Below are positions 35,896-48,302 of a DNA stretch of 64,000 nucleotides, piece after piece; position 1 is the first letter of the stretch; each line of letters begins with the position of its first letter. The notes below the pieces were generated by a model. The model saw only the letters and a list, made by a program, of their open reading frames with translations, was not told the origin of the DNA and made no database searches. This DNA comes from Coptis chinensis (Eukaryota; Streptophyta; Magnoliopsida; Ranunculales; Ranunculaceae), in assembly GCA_015680905.1 (NCBI GenBank), contig CM027377.1, positions 40,944,501 to 41,008,500 on the forward strand. The letters are read 5' to 3'. The position numbers and the translations under genes were made by a program.

Positions 35896-36371
35896 CACAT
35901 GCAACCCAAAGTGTGGCCTACGGCGGATTTCATATTGAGGCCTTTTTTCTCAAAATTTTAATAAAGAAAAATAGTAAGTAAGTAAGAAACTAAGAATTGA
36001 TCCTTATACATTTTGGGAAGTTTTTTTTTTTCCCACGTATTGTGTGTGGAGACCCATTTTTTTAGGAAGGGATTTACATGTTTAGATTCGTAGTTTTAGA
36101 AAAACAAATTGGGATTTATGATATAAACAAAATTAAAACCTATTTTTATATTTTTAAAGTGAACTTTGGGGATTTTCCAACAAACCAGGTAGGCGGTTGC
36201 CTTTTTTCAATAAAGGATGAGCCAATGCTGGGTATTGTGTCCTTTATACCAGACTTATTGTAGATATAAATATACATTTTTTTTTTTTTTTTGAAATATT
36301 TAAAAAGTTAAACAGACTTATTGTAGATATGCATATATATTTTTGTTTTTTTTGAAATATTTAAAAAATTA
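35896..36371. other. 3' flank of gene B between copia and Pack-MULE
   Basis: Low-complexity, AT-rich sequence. A direct repeat of about 80 bp (GACTTATTGTAGATAT ... GAAATATTTAAAAA) occurs twice at about 36249-36370. No gene is recognised. Confidence 0.5.
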
Positions 36372-37905
36372 GGGTAATTTTGACTTAACCCCCCACAGAT
36401 GAGTAGCGGTTTGACTAAACCCCCCATTTTTAAAATCATTTGAGTTTGCCCCCCACTCCGTCAATTTTGTGTGTAACAGACGTTGGTATTTTAGCTATTG
36501 ACTATTTTACCCTTATGAAATATTGCCCCCCACATTAACACGTTAAACCTAACTTTGCGAAAACCCCCCAAACGTTGCCAATATTGCTGCCTTTATGTGA
36601 AGAAGAAGGTGGAGAATTTAAACCAATATCGGGATTTCTTCCTCATCGATTTGGTCCGGATGATCTTCTTGAAAAGAATGTGCCCATCGTTATTGGAACC
36701 ACATGATAATGGACTAGTTGAATGCAACAATGTGTATTCAAATGGTATTTATTGTAATGGAAATGTGGATATTGGGATTGGGAAATTGAAAATTGCAGCT
36801 TTTTGAGGCTGACTAATCGTCCACACGCTCGTATAGTGGATGTCCGTCGGTTAGCTATTATGGATTCGATGGGAAGGTGTATAAAGGATCATTACCGCGA
36901 GTCGGCTGCTTATAATCCTAGTTTAGGTCCAATACAAGCGGCGTTGGTGGTATATAGCGCGAGTGGAGGTGGGGTTACTGAGAAAATTGTGGTGGGGTTT
37001 TGGTGGAGAAGGAAGGAGCAATGGTTGGGCAAGAAGGAACAAAGCAAGGTTGTTGTTGAAAACAATTTCACCACAATGTGATTTTCGTGTATTTCCTTTG
37101 TGAATCTTGGGGAAATAATTGTCAATAGGCATGCTTATTGTGTGAACTGGAAAAACTTTGTGTTAAACATCATTTGAGATAAATTGATTGGTGATAAAAG
37201 ATTGATATTGATGTATGGATGCAATCTTGTAATTGTTTTCTCATTTGCAATCTGTTCATTATATTATATATAAGTAAGAACTAGCATCATAGAATTCATC
37301 ATATGTCTTTCATGAATGAATGTTAAGATGATACCACTATGTACAAGATTGCAACAGTAGATTTGTTTGGTTAAGTTAAGAGACTTTTAGAGTTCTAGAT
37401 AGGGATGCTTTTATCTGTCATTGCAAAGTCTCCCTTAATCTCTGGTTACCATGGTTAGAGAAGAAGATGGCAGACCCAATGCTAGAAGAAAGTAGTTCAT
37501 ACACGGTAAAGACGGGAAAAAAAGAGAAGTGCCGAACCCGAGAAGGTTAAATATACGTTCGTGAGTGTAGACCCAATGCTAGAAGAAAGTTTGTTGTTGT
37601 TCACAGAGAAGACGATAAACGACAAGCCTGAGAAGGAAACATACTGTTTCGTGTTAGTGGTAGGGGTAAATTTTCTATATACAAGGAGTAAATAATGGCA
37701 ATGTTTGGGGGGGTTTTCGCAAAGCTAGGTTTAACATGTTAATGTGGGGGGCAATATTTCATAAGGGTAAAATAGTCAATAGCTAAAATACCAACGTCTG
37801 TTACACACAAAATTGACGGAGTGGGGGGCAAACTCAAATGATTTTAAAAATGGAGGGTTTAGTCAAACCGCTACTCATCTGTGGGGGGTTAAGTCAAAAT
37901 TACCC
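36372..37905. mobile_element. Pack-MULE carrying a cytidine deaminase gene copy
   Basis: Inverted ends of about 209 bp (36372-36580 and 37696-37905) begin GGGTAATTTTGACTTAACCC. Perfect 9 bp TSDs AAAAAATTA flank it at 36363-36371 and 37906-37914. Both are defining marks of Mutator-like elements. No MuDR-type transposase is present; the 1.1 kb interior carries pieces of a plant cytidine deaminase gene. That makes it a Pack-MULE that needs a transposase from elsewhere. It lies in the 3' flank of SnRK2 gene B. Confidence 0.93.
36585..37080 (+). pseudogene. Captured cytidine deaminase fragment
   Basis: Cytidine deaminase converts cytidine to uridine in pyrimidine salvage. Plus-strand pieces read PHRFGPDDLLEKNVP (about 36632-36680) then EPHDNGL (about 36700). 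They continue with IMDSMGRCIK and YRESAAYNPSLGPIQAALVV (about 36860-36960) and LVEKEGAMVGQEGT (about 37000-37042). These match the linker and the second, non-catalytic half of the dimer-type enzyme (E. coli Cdd has AENAAFNPTLPPLQGAL at the same place). The catalytic HAE and PCxxC segment is not seen in this copy. Frames change between pieces, so it is a broken passenger of the MULE. Confidence 0.78.
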
Positions 37906-38089
37906 AAAAAATTATGGTAGACAGACTCACACCAGTTACATTGAAGGACCCTAGCTTGAATGCTCTCGCTAATGCACCATATTTTTAATAGACCCAACTG
38001 CTTCCATCTTGTCCATGAAAACTTGATTTTGCTCCTTGGTCCACCTGTCTCTAGCCCGTAAGCTCACCTGACCCAAAAGCCCATATTAC

Positions 38090-38205
38090 ATAATTACACA
38101 ACGAAAAAATCCCAACCAACTCTTGTGGGATTCGAACTTGAAACCTCTCCCATGAAGAGACGGATACACAACCAATTGTGCTAGAAGTTCTTGCACATAT
38201 ACATA
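38090..38205 (-). mobile_element. tRNA-derived SINE fragment
   Basis: On the minus strand TAGCACAATTGGTTGTG (A-box-like) and TTTCAAGTTCGAATCCC (B-box-like) are spaced as in a tRNA-type internal promoter. An ordinary tRNA gene is unlikely, because the sequence does not fold into a full cloverleaf and carries a long extra tail (TGGTTGGGATTTTTTCG). Confidence 0.6.
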
Positions 38206-38236
38206 TTTAATGCTTCCAAAGATGCAGTCATGCTGG

Positions 38237-38556
38237 ATTAGCTTCTTTTTTTGAATAAAGTAGAGGGTTTGGTAGACCCTAACCTGCATTCATAACTGAT
38301 CTAAGTCTTACACATCATGCGACTCTTATCCTCCTTTATAATATTACATAGCTTTGATTCTAGAGGTGGAATGGAAGTGCATTCCTTATTTATATCAATA
38401 GTTAGACTAGCTAAGTAGTCAGCTGCTCGGTTTGCTTCCTTGTAAACATGATCAAATGTTATGATGTCAAATTCTAGTCCCAGCTTTTGTATCTCCAAGA
38501 CCAAGTTTTGACAATACCATGACGCTCCTTACTGTTTATAGCATTTATGGCCCTAA
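38237..38556 (-). mobile_element. 5'-truncated LINE tail inserted in the last exon of gene B
   Basis: The minus-strand translation gives an RNase H end: LRAINAINSKERHG near 38550-38510, then DHVYKEANRAADYLASL at about 38450-38400. It is followed by a 3' tail with TCTACTTTATTCAAAAAAA (38245 and below). The kinase reading frame of gene B runs straight into this sequence. The sister genes have LDHN-type sequence at the same place. A clear TSD is not seen; about 20 bp of host exon seems lost at the junction. Confidence 0.78.
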
Positions 38557-41500
38557 GTGCTTTCCATGGACTGCCAGCCAGGTTTCGAACCTTCTGCAGG
38601 TATCCGTGCCTCTTGTATAATCCGTTTAATTTCTTCAATGCTTTGGGTTGGCTCACAACTGTATAACTTTTCATAATTACATTTTTCAGCTTCAATAAGT
38701 TCTCTGGGCAGGTTCTTTAGAAACCAGGGATGCTTTTTTATCTCTTGGATAGTTATTCTCTGTAAGATTAGAAGAGAGAGACAGATACAGAGAAGGTGAA
38801 AACTTTGTAAACAAGGTGAAAGAATATAGATAAGTAGCCTTACAGTCAGTGGAAAGAAAATGACCTTCAATGGATCAGAAACAAATATTTGAGAGATGAG
38901 AAGCCTACAATCTGAAGATACTTGGACATCGTCAGGTATGGAGTACTGAACACCAATTATTCTCTGCAATCAACGCAAATAACAGTGTTGGCCAAATAAA
39001 ACGTAAAGTAGGTTATGCAGAAACGGTATACTTGCACATTTTTAAGTGAACTCACCTCTATAGTCTTCCGAACATTTATAGGATCCAAGGGATCCTCAAA
39101 TGGGTAAGCTCCGAACAACATCACATATAGAGTCGCACCACAGGACCAAACATCTGCTATCTGCAATTTAAGAAGTTGTAGGTAGTCAAAGAAACAATGT
39201 AGATAATTCCATTGGTTCAGCATTTGGTGTGCCCGACGAGGCCAGAAATGAGTCTACTACTCACCCATGATGAGGCACTCATACTACGGAACATATAAAC
39301 GGATTGCTGAACTTGATGGGGTATAAGGAAGCATAAAGTTAAATATATAATTGTGGCTGATTAAGAGACAAACGAATATTTGTCTACATTACTTTTGCTA
39401 GATATACAATGACATGTATGTCGCTCAAAAGCCTTCTGAGCTTCACTTAGGAGACAAACGAATATGTTGTCCACATTACTTTCAGTAGATATACAATGAT
39501 ATACATGCATGTGGTTCAAAAGCCTTATGAATTCTACTTAAGGCCCCATGGGGTTGTGAGTCCTTTTATTACTTATTCCAACAAAAAAGGATAATAACAT
39601 CATTTTGTAATAAGCAGCTTCCTAATGTTCCAAAACGTGCAATATACAATCAGGAACTCTCTCAAGCCAACCCACAAGAATAAGTATATGTCTTCCATAC
39701 GTGGCAGACCAACTTTGTAATGACTTGTGACAAGTACACGTAATCAACTACTGTGGAAGAGATGATATAGTCCCACAAACTCGGTAAAAATGTATTCAAC
39801 AAACTTTACTTTTTACTCAGAATTTGACTTTTATAGGAAAACTGTGGAGTGAAAAACAGTCAAGATTTTCTCTATTTCATTCTTTGTATTGAAGCGAAGA
39901 CTTGTGATAAATCTATATAAATATGAAAGCTGGTTCTTGATAATAACTTAAGTAGAGTGCCAAGAAAGAGTTATAAAGGCAATTCTTACGCCTCTGGTTG
40001 AAAAAATTAGAAATTGAGCTAATTCTTGGGCAGGCTAGCTTCTTTCATTTAAGGGTAGGCTGATTCTGGAGAAGTTTATACTACTACACTAGCAAGCCTT
40101 CCTATATTCAACATGTATATCTACAAATGACCTCTAGCTGTCAGAAAAGAGTGTGAAATGGTTATGAGGAACTTCCTAGGGTCTGGAAGCTCTGGTGTTA
40201 GGAAGGGAGTGACTGTGAAATGGGACTTATGTTGTAAACCTCAAGATGAGGGAGGCCTCGGCCTAAGGAGACTAAAAGATGTAAACTTATCTTTGTGAAG
40301 AAGGCATCATGCAAACTAACAGACAATGATAATTTCTCTCTATGCATGCAGGCAAAGTTCAAAATGAGAACTGGTGAGTCGATCCAATACCACAAGAACT
40401 CTACCGTGGGGACTGGAGTAAGAGGGGCCATGACGAAGTTGATACCACATCCTACCTGGGTTATTGGAGATGGCTCCAATGTTCATTGTGGAGGGAGAAC
40501 TGGTGTGGACAAGCTTTGAAAGACAAATTGAACCTTAACCACACAGACAGCAAAGACTGCAGATCCAAAGTAGCTGATCTAACAGTTAATGGAGAGTGAT
40601 GCATTGGTCTTACAATGCAAGATACTCTTAACAGTGCAGGGATTCTGCAGTTATTTTTCTTGTGAAGTACAATTGAAGATCATAGAGTGTGGATTTGGAA
40701 TACTAGAGGAACTTTCTCTTCTGCGCGCAGAAGCCTATGAGAGTATCAGAAAAAAGGTTAACAAGGTATGGTGGTCGAGGAACTTAAAGAGCAAGTCCTT
40801 ACACCCCACGACTAGTTGGGATAGTATGGAAACTAATGAATGGTCGAGCCCCAGTTGATGTTGCTTACAGGGGAAAGGCAGTACTCTTAGCCTCCAGGTG
40901 TCCATTTTTTTGCAAAGAAGAAGAATCACTGCAACACATATATCCTATGGGATTGCGAAACAGTTCAAGAACTATGGGAATGGCTTGCTGACCTTTTCAA
41001 GGTAAGTAAAGATTAAGCTGAAACCAAGAAGAAAGGTGCAAGCCCTGTTATAAGAGCACATTGCAATGCTGCCATTATTGTAACTCGGATCAACCTACCA
41101 GGGGTAACAGAATTATGGTACCCTTTCACTCTCCTTCGTGAAAATGAACTGTGATGGGGCATCCAAAGGGAACCCAGGCTTGCTGGAATGGGTGGTGTGT
41201 ATAGAGATGAAAAGGGGTCTTAGGTGAACCAACTTCATTGCTGAGTGTTGGGTGTTGTTGAAGGAGCTGATTGGGCAGTCACAAATAATGGGTGGAACCT
41301 ATGGACTGAATCGGAATCTATAGCTGCAGCGCAGGAATTTGGCAGGAAGGAAGTATTATGGCATGGAATGAGTGGAGAAATGTGATACAATGCTCCAAGA
41401 ATTGTATACTCACCTCAACATGGAGGGACGTGAAAATTGCTGCAGATATAATGGAAAACCAGGTTGTCACGTTACAATCTGGTGGAACAGAGTTTTTTTG

Positions 41501-43827
41501 CTGGTAGGCCTCCACTATTATATAAAGTGGAGGACCGCCATAGTCCATAGAACCTATTTCAGATTCAAATATAATACCGAGTGTACCTATTTGGTCATAT
41601 ACCAGCAAGTTCAGGGTGGCTTGACATTATTCCCTCCCAAGTGGAGATTGTGAGACTATGGATAACACATTGAAATGTCTCAGGAAAATGTGGCGACCAA
41701 ATTTTCAAGGATTGCCTGGACTAGAGAAGCTTTTGTCAATAATTTCGAGAAGAAAAAAGATCTCTGGTAGGAGACCAACTAACGGTCCGATGGTGACCGG
41801 AGGCAAGTTCGGATGCCTGAATCTAGTAGGGTACTGGAGGTTGCAACTTGTCCACGGTAAGACATCCATGAATTGAAGTCGATGCTGTTCTCATTTTTTT
41901 TAAAAATCAATCAATTCATGGGTCTGTTAGCGTCTTTATCATCCAAGTGTGCAAAACTTGGATAACTAATTCAGCCTCTGCCTCTTGAACAGCAGGATGA
42001 GGTTGAGAATCAAAGTTTGCACTACTCATTTAATTAACTTGTTAATGAGAGAAAAATACACACCTTGCCATCATATTCCTTGGGTGACAGGACTTCTGGA
42101 GCTATGTATCCAGGTGTTCCAACTACTGAGTTGGGTTTTGAGTGCAAAATACCAGACTGTCATTCAGAGAAAGAAACAAGAAACAACTACTATATTAAAA
42201 GGGGTGATAGTGTGGGAAGGGAAATTGTTGTCTCACATGGTAATATGTATCAACTACAAGGTTCAGAATATACCCCACCTTAGAATAACCAAAATCACAT
42301 ATTTTGAGGCGTGGAGTCGCATTCCCATCTAACAGTGTATTTTCCAGTTTCAGGTCCCTGTGACAAACTTCCTGCAGTAAGAACGAAAGATAGTTAGAAA
42401 ATAAGATAACCTAAAAAAAACAAAGACAAGCAGAATGGTATACCATAGAATGGCAATAGCTGAGTCCAGATATTAGCTGCTGAAAGAAATATCTTGCCTG
42501 TTGCAGATATTTGTAAAGAGAGAAAATTAATATAGCACAGAGATCAGCAACCACAAACAGAAAAGGGTCACATATTTAAGTGGATATGACAAGTTCATCC
42601 TATAACCTCAGCTTCACTAAATCTTCCGGCAATGCACATCCTTTAGAAAAGCTCACCACCAGCTGCATATTCCATAACAATAGCTAGATGTATTGGTGTC
42701 AACATGACCTACAAGCAGAAACTTTATTTTAATGTTTCTGTTGCTTTCAGAAAATCTGTTATATAATGCAAATCAATTATGCACATTTATTTGAAAGCTA
42801 GGGTCCGCATTTAAGATTTAACTGACAAATTATTCCATCATACATGTTGAGACTAACGGCGCTATTACAAAAAGTATCATGGGGGATTTAAACAAATAGC
42901 GGGAGGGATGTTAAGTGGCATTTGAAGTTTATTTAAACAGCTGTGTTGACGTTCTTCAACTTGAGTATATTTCCTGGAAACTGAGTGTGGACAATTTAGA
43001 GATAAAAGGTGTGATAAATGACGAACAAGGAGAACAGTCCAGCACAAGAAAACAATAACCTTGAGAAGACACATACACATGAACATTTAGTACTAGGTTA
43101 TACATTGTTGCACAGTAAATTCATCTCACGCCAGATAATATTGAAATCTTTATTCCCTACATATCAGTCAATATTTAAATCTTTACTTGAGGGAAGCAGA
43201 ACCAATTAGCCGGATCGAAATTAAATGGTATGTACGTGATACATACATATTATTGCCTATGTTAAGCAATATAATCATTGTTACAGATGTGTATGTAAAC
43301 ATATTGAGGCATAACCACAATCAATCCCATGTGATAGATAGTCTTGTATATGGATATTGAAAATTTACTTGGTGAAGGTTGAATGGCATTAGCTTGAAGA
43401 AAAATATATAAACAAAAGATAAGCCTCACGGCCTCACCACATATAACAAAAAAACTTCTTATAATCATGTGTGTAATCTTATAAAATAAAATGAACCTTA
43501 CCTCCTTGAAGCTAACGATGTTTGGATGCCTCAAAGACCTGTGGTTGATGATTTCCCTCTCAACTTTCTCATCGATCTGGAGACAAGAAGTAAAGATATT
43601 GACTTTATTATCAAACTCAAAATTGCAACAATAATATCAAACGGAGAAAAAAAAATACTCAAAATTCAAACAGAAGTAAGCCACACCAGTAAATAAAATA
43701 CAACCTTCTCCCCCCTTTCAATGTATTTGACAGCAAACAGCTCCTCAGTCTTCTTATCTCTCACAAGCCATGCCACTCCAAAGTTTCCAGACCCAAGTTC
43801 CTTCACTGATTCATACTTCTCCTCCAT
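38553..43827 (-). pseudogene. SnRK2-type kinase, copy B (broken)
   Basis: The same nine exons as in A and C lie at 43827-43705, 43576-43502, 42708-42607, 42497-42444, 42371-42279, 42156-42064, 39160-39056, 38963-38865 and 38759-38553. Exon 3 carries an in-frame TAA at 42655-42653 (GELF then stop), where A has Asn and C has Asp. The activation loop reads SVVGTP instead of STVGTP. The last exon ends early (SWQ-type end WQSMEST then stop) because a LINE joined it at about 38556. Catalytic Lys, HRD and DFG are all still there, so decay is recent. Splice borders look intact. Intron 6 keeps the LINE shared with gene A. A truncated N-terminal protein of about 87 residues would be the only product without readthrough. 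Confidence 0.88.
39960..41530 (+). mobile_element. L1-type LINE fragment in intron 6 of gene B (shared with A)
   Basis: This has the same organisation as the fragment at 24110-25375: LVEKIRN near 40000, [12 protein letters not shown] near 40209, GGRTGVDKL near 40490, TESESIAAAQEFGRKE near 41310. Position inside intron 6 and the flanking sequence agree between A and B, so one insertion event preceded the duplication. Frames are broken. Confidence 0.82.
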
Positions 43828-44540
43828 TCTCAACCACCACTCAAACTCAAAACTAAGAAAGATAAAAACAAAATATATATGCAGAAGACTCAACAGTACA
43901 TGACTGTCCCATCACAATTCACACCAAACCATCTCTTAGTTTTTTGACTTTTTTCCCTCAAGTGTTAAAAGTAGTTTAAACGTACTGAAGGCTTTTGTTG
44001 ACATAATGTAATGGGAAATCAAACACTGTTGCCTCTCCTTTTTTTATCTTTAGATATTTTGAAGAAACTCTAATAAAAAAATATATTGACATACCAAAGA
44101 ATAGGCATGGCTAATGCAATCATTACTGCCTGTATTCTAGACTTGAAGTTATTACTACTGTATCCTCCTCTCACATCCATAATCCATTACATTTCTTCAT
44201 TCATTTTATTCCAAATTACAACAATAACTTTAAAAAAAAAACCCACCCCAATGATCTAGATTTTTTACATCTATGAAACATAGGATTCCACACTGAGGAA
44301 TTTGGAGGCATCAACGAATGCTAGCAATAGAATACGAAGCAAATTTCATAAATTTAAGGCATCCAAAAAATACCAATTGGCAATGGGTAGTGTAGTTCTG
44401 GGATAATACAATTTAGGGTTAGTTAGTGTTACCCCACTAGATCAGCCAAAGCTAATTAGGATTTCTCCCTTAGTAGAAGGGCAATTAGGTTTCCTCCCAA
44501 ATACACAAAAAAAAAAACACGGTCAGCCTAAGTAGGTTGA
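43828..44540 (-). promoter_or_regulatory. Upstream flank of SnRK2 gene B
   Basis: Paralogous to the upstream flank of gene A, including CATAAATTTAAGGCATCCAA at about 44348, which is the empty site for the MITE found in A. It is likely to hold the old promoter. At about 44400-44520 there is C/T-rich sequence resembling a small unassigned repeat. Confidence 0.45.
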
Positions 44541-45902
44541 TGCAAAGCCAGTGGCAGAGCCAGGAATATAAATGAGGTGAGCCACCTAAAAACCAAGCAT
44601 AAAAAAACAATACACTAATTTTTTTTTAACTAAAAATTTAAATTTAACCAGATCACAAAAAAGTATATTTTGAATATAAAAAAAACTCATATAAAATGAT
44701 TGCAATAAATGTATTAAAAAAAAAAAAAAAAAAAAAGAATTCAATCTAAACAAGTACTTTTTCATAGTGATCCTCGGTGGCCTTTTCTTTTTGTCATCAT
44801 TCTTCATCTTTTGGAAATATTGCAAGATCAACTAAATATCAATGCTATCAAAAATTTCTTTTTCAATGTATGTTTTTAAACAACTATTTAATTATTCATA
44901 AAAAAAAAAAAAGATAAAAAGAATTCAATCTATGATATTCATAACAGAAAATATCATCTCTATAGTAGATCAATAAACATCAATGCTATCAAAAAAATCT
45001 TTTCAATGTATGTTTAAACAACTATTTAATTATTACATCATGATATTGGTACACAAATCATCTCTTCTTCACAAATTTTATGTTGAACAAATTTGAGTTA
45101 GGTTGTTCAACACCACCATGTTGAACCCGCTTTGATGTAGGTTGTTCAACACCACCATTCTCAATTTTTTGGTGACTTCGCTTTGAAGAAGATCCTACTT
45201 CAACACTAACAACATAATCTGTGTTACTAGTTGGTTGAGCGGGCAACGATTTTTCTTTGATCAAATACTTTAGCATAACTATTTAAACAATTAAAATAAA
45301 CCACTAATCAATTTAATTAAAATTGTACGAATTAAAATAAACCACCAATAATAATGTTCACAAAATAAAATAATAATCACAAATATATAAAAATCTAAAT
45401 AATATGGTTTAGGAATCAGTACAAAAAAATAATAAAAAAAAACGATAAAAAATTAAATAATATAAATATTACATAGTTACATCCACAAAATCGGTAGGTG
45501 TAAAAATGTTTGTTTGTGTAGAAGAGTAGAAGACTTAAATTTTAATATATTGTAATAGAGAATGGAGAAGTAGAGTACATGAGGGGTTTTTATTTATTTA
45601 TTTATTATTATTATTATTTTGATAAATACAAGAGGGTTTTTTTATTTTGGTTTATATATGGATGGGTTTTCTAGTTTGAGTAATTGTTGGTTTTCTATTT
45701 TGATTTTTTGGTGCGTGTCTACAACTGTGCATCAAGTACATCATGCATGTGCGCCTTTTGTAATTTTGGTTGGTTTCCTTTCAAAAAAAACAAGTTAACT
45801 AATAAACATAACTACGGTACATGTGCACTTTTATTTGGTTTACTTTGAAATAAGCCAAAGACTCAAAATATATATATATATTTTTATTAAGTTGAGGGTA
45901 CG

Positions 45903-46763
45903 CAATGGCGGAGCTAGGATTATTGGTGAGGGTTAGCCACTTCAACACAACTAACAAAAAATACACACTAACACACTCAATTTGTCCTTCTTTTTAAATC
46001 TTTGAAATTACAATTAACATTTCATTTAGCTTTAGAAAATTAAAAACTTAAAAATAGAAAATATTTCGTATATATGCTTTAGCTAGGAAACCACTTCAAA
46101 ACTGTATAATTTACAAAAGCAAAGAATTTTTAGGTCTGTCATAAGAAAAATAGTCGGGGCAATGGAAAAAAATAAATTGTCACCACTCAATACGGCAAAA
46201 ATATTGTAAAATGGTAGACTTTAGTGTATTTCTTTTTGTCTTCACTTACGCGTTTGTTTTAATTGTTTTCGTTCCATTCCAAAATTTCAATCAATGTCTT
46301 AAAGTAGATTCAAAACTAATTTCATTACACTAAACAATCAAAATTAGTGTAGAAACACATTCAACACAATAAATTATCATGGATTCGATTAACCGATATA
46401 ATTCATTACAACCAATAAAAATATGTAAAAATATTCATAGGTGTAAAAATATGTAAATATGTAAAAATATAAATAACGTACCAATGAAAATATATTATGA
46501 AATATTGGGACGTGAGTGTTGTTTTTTTTTCCTCATTTTTTTTTCCTTTTTATTTTTCCTACCAAAGAATTACAATAAATGTTTATAAAACTCATACCAA
46601 AAGTATTGTTCTATGAATGAAAAATAGATATAAAGAACAATCCGTGAGAAGATGTGAGACTGACGAAGTTTTCTTTTTCGTTTTTGGTATGTTACGTACG
46701 ATGTATGTGTATGTGTAGGTTAGGTAACAAATCAATATTCATATAAATTGTTTTATAATTATT

Positions 46764-46833
<70 letters not shown>

Positions 46834-46912
46834 TATATATAAAGCTTTTTTTTTTCTCCAAAATTTGAGGGTGAGCCAGGATGTACCCTGGGACCCCCTA
46901 GCTCCGCCATTG
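45903..46912. mobile_element. hAT-type element nested in a relative
   Basis: Ends CAATGGCGGAGCTAGG / CCTAGCTCCGCCATTG; 8 bp flanks AGGGTACG (45895-45902) and AGGGTACA (46913-46920). Its ends are close to those of the host element at 44549-46956, so two members of one family are nested. No coding capacity is seen. Confidence 0.8.
46766..46830. repeat. (AT)n microsatellite
   Basis: About 32 AT units in a row, inside the nested hAT-type element. Confidence 0.97.
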
Positions 46913-46964
46913 AGGGTACACTAGGATGTACCCTGGGCCCCCTGGCTCCACCACTGTGCAAGGC

Positions 46965-47353
46965 TTTAAACTCCAGCATGGGAATCTACATCTCATCCGG
47001 AAGAGACTAATTGTAATATATTATACACCTTATCAAGTGAGCGGAGCAGACGATCTTGGGTCGGGTAAGATAGGTGGCCTAAAACGTTGCTTGGTTGGTT
47101 TCTGTATGTCCTCATCTTCTCCTATTCCTCCCTCTCTCTCTCCGCTCACGCCCCACTGCTATGCAGTTTACTAGTAAATATCTACTATCTTTTACGATGT
47201 TACAGTGCAAAATGAGTACGTGAGCAGAAGTTTTATTATTGTTAAGGAATCAATACTAATCAACCCAAATCCCCATTATTATTAAATAGTATGAATGCAA
47301 GAAATGAAAATAACGTGAACACAATTAGTTTAGACAATTGGCCTTAGTTTTGG
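46965..47353. other. Spacer between genes B and C, paralogous block
   Basis: GATGTTACAGTGCAAAATGAG at about 47197 and the following 100 bp match about 30120-30230 upstream of gene A, so this is duplicated spacer. No gene is recognised. Confidence 0.55.
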
Positions 47354-47361
47354 GTCTAACC

Positions 47362-48294
47362 TAGGGGTGTCTCTTTTTGCCGAATTTCCGATTTTTCTGA
47401 AATCCGACCCGAAATTGGTCTGGTTCTGGGTGTAGTTTTCATGGGCCGATTTTTCGATTTCCGAAAATTTCAAAAAAAAATTGGATCGGATTTGGATATA
47501 ATTCTAAAATCCGATCCGATCCGAAATTTCCGATATTATTGCCAATTTATTCCAAAAATATATACTTCTCTTACTATCCACTTGATTAGATCTCGACCGT
47601 TCATTCATTTTCTAGTTTTTTACTTCCAAAACAAAAAAACAAAACATAACCCGCCCTTACTTCCCACTTGAATTGGACCACTCTAATTGTCATTACACCG
47701 CGTCGCCATAATAACAATGATATGAAAAAAAAATGTCATTGAGTCATACAATGACTTCCAGACCAATCCAAAAGCCAAATTCCAATAGATAGAATATTAT
47801 ATAAAGCTACTTAGAGTCTAAGACCATAATCTATTATTTATGCAGACACTTCACGCTTCAATTTCCACACACGAAAAAAGATTGAAACATTACAAATACC
47901 CAGACCTCAATGAGAATACAATGCTTGCTATTGGTGGTCGCGGAGTTCTTTTTTCTCGTTTTCTTGGATCACTTGTTTGAATGAAAATGGGTTTTCTCAG
48001 TAAACAAGTGCGTATTGTTGTTGGTACATTGGTGTTGTGGACATGGTTTTCTCTCCCTACAATGAACATTGGCGTATGATATTCCAAAAATAATTGAAAG
48101 TAAAGAGATCTTTAAAAATTTACCAAGTATTCCGAAATTTCCGAGTTATTCCAAAATTTATGAAAGTTCCGAAATTGGAAATATATTTTGAATCCGAAAA
48201 AAAATTGGATCGGATTTGGCTAGCATATTAGGTTCCGAAAAAAATTTGGAAAAATTCGAAGAGGTTAATCCGATCCGATCCGAAGTCACCCCTA
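47362..48294. mobile_element. hAT-type MITE, 933 bp
   Basis: Terminal TAGGGGTG / CACCCCTA are flanked by a perfect 8 bp TSD, GTCTAACC (47354-47361 and 48295-48302). Subterminal ATCCGATCCGA and CCGAAATTTCC units occur on both sides as inverted copies. The centre (about 47550-48100) is unrelated to the ends and shows no recognised coding. Confidence 0.92.
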
Positions 48295-48302
48295 GTCTAA
48301 CC

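Larger units (their letters stand above)
44549..46956. mobile_element. hAT-type element (outer), non-autonomous
   Basis: The ends CAGTGGCAGAGCCAGG and CCTGGCTCCACCACTG are near-perfect inverted repeats. The 8 bp flanks TGCAAAGC (44541-44548) and TGCAAGGC (46957-46964) differ at one base. A short minus-strand frame at 45276-45058 (MLKYLIKEKS...SSSKRSHQKIENGG) resembles the N-terminus of some plant hAT transposases but is too short to be sure. A second element of the same type is inserted at 45903-46912. Confidence 0.8.

Noticed and set aside
38090-38205. A tRNA gene on the minus strand
   Set aside because: A- and B-box-like motifs are present but the cloverleaf does not close and the tail is SINE-like.
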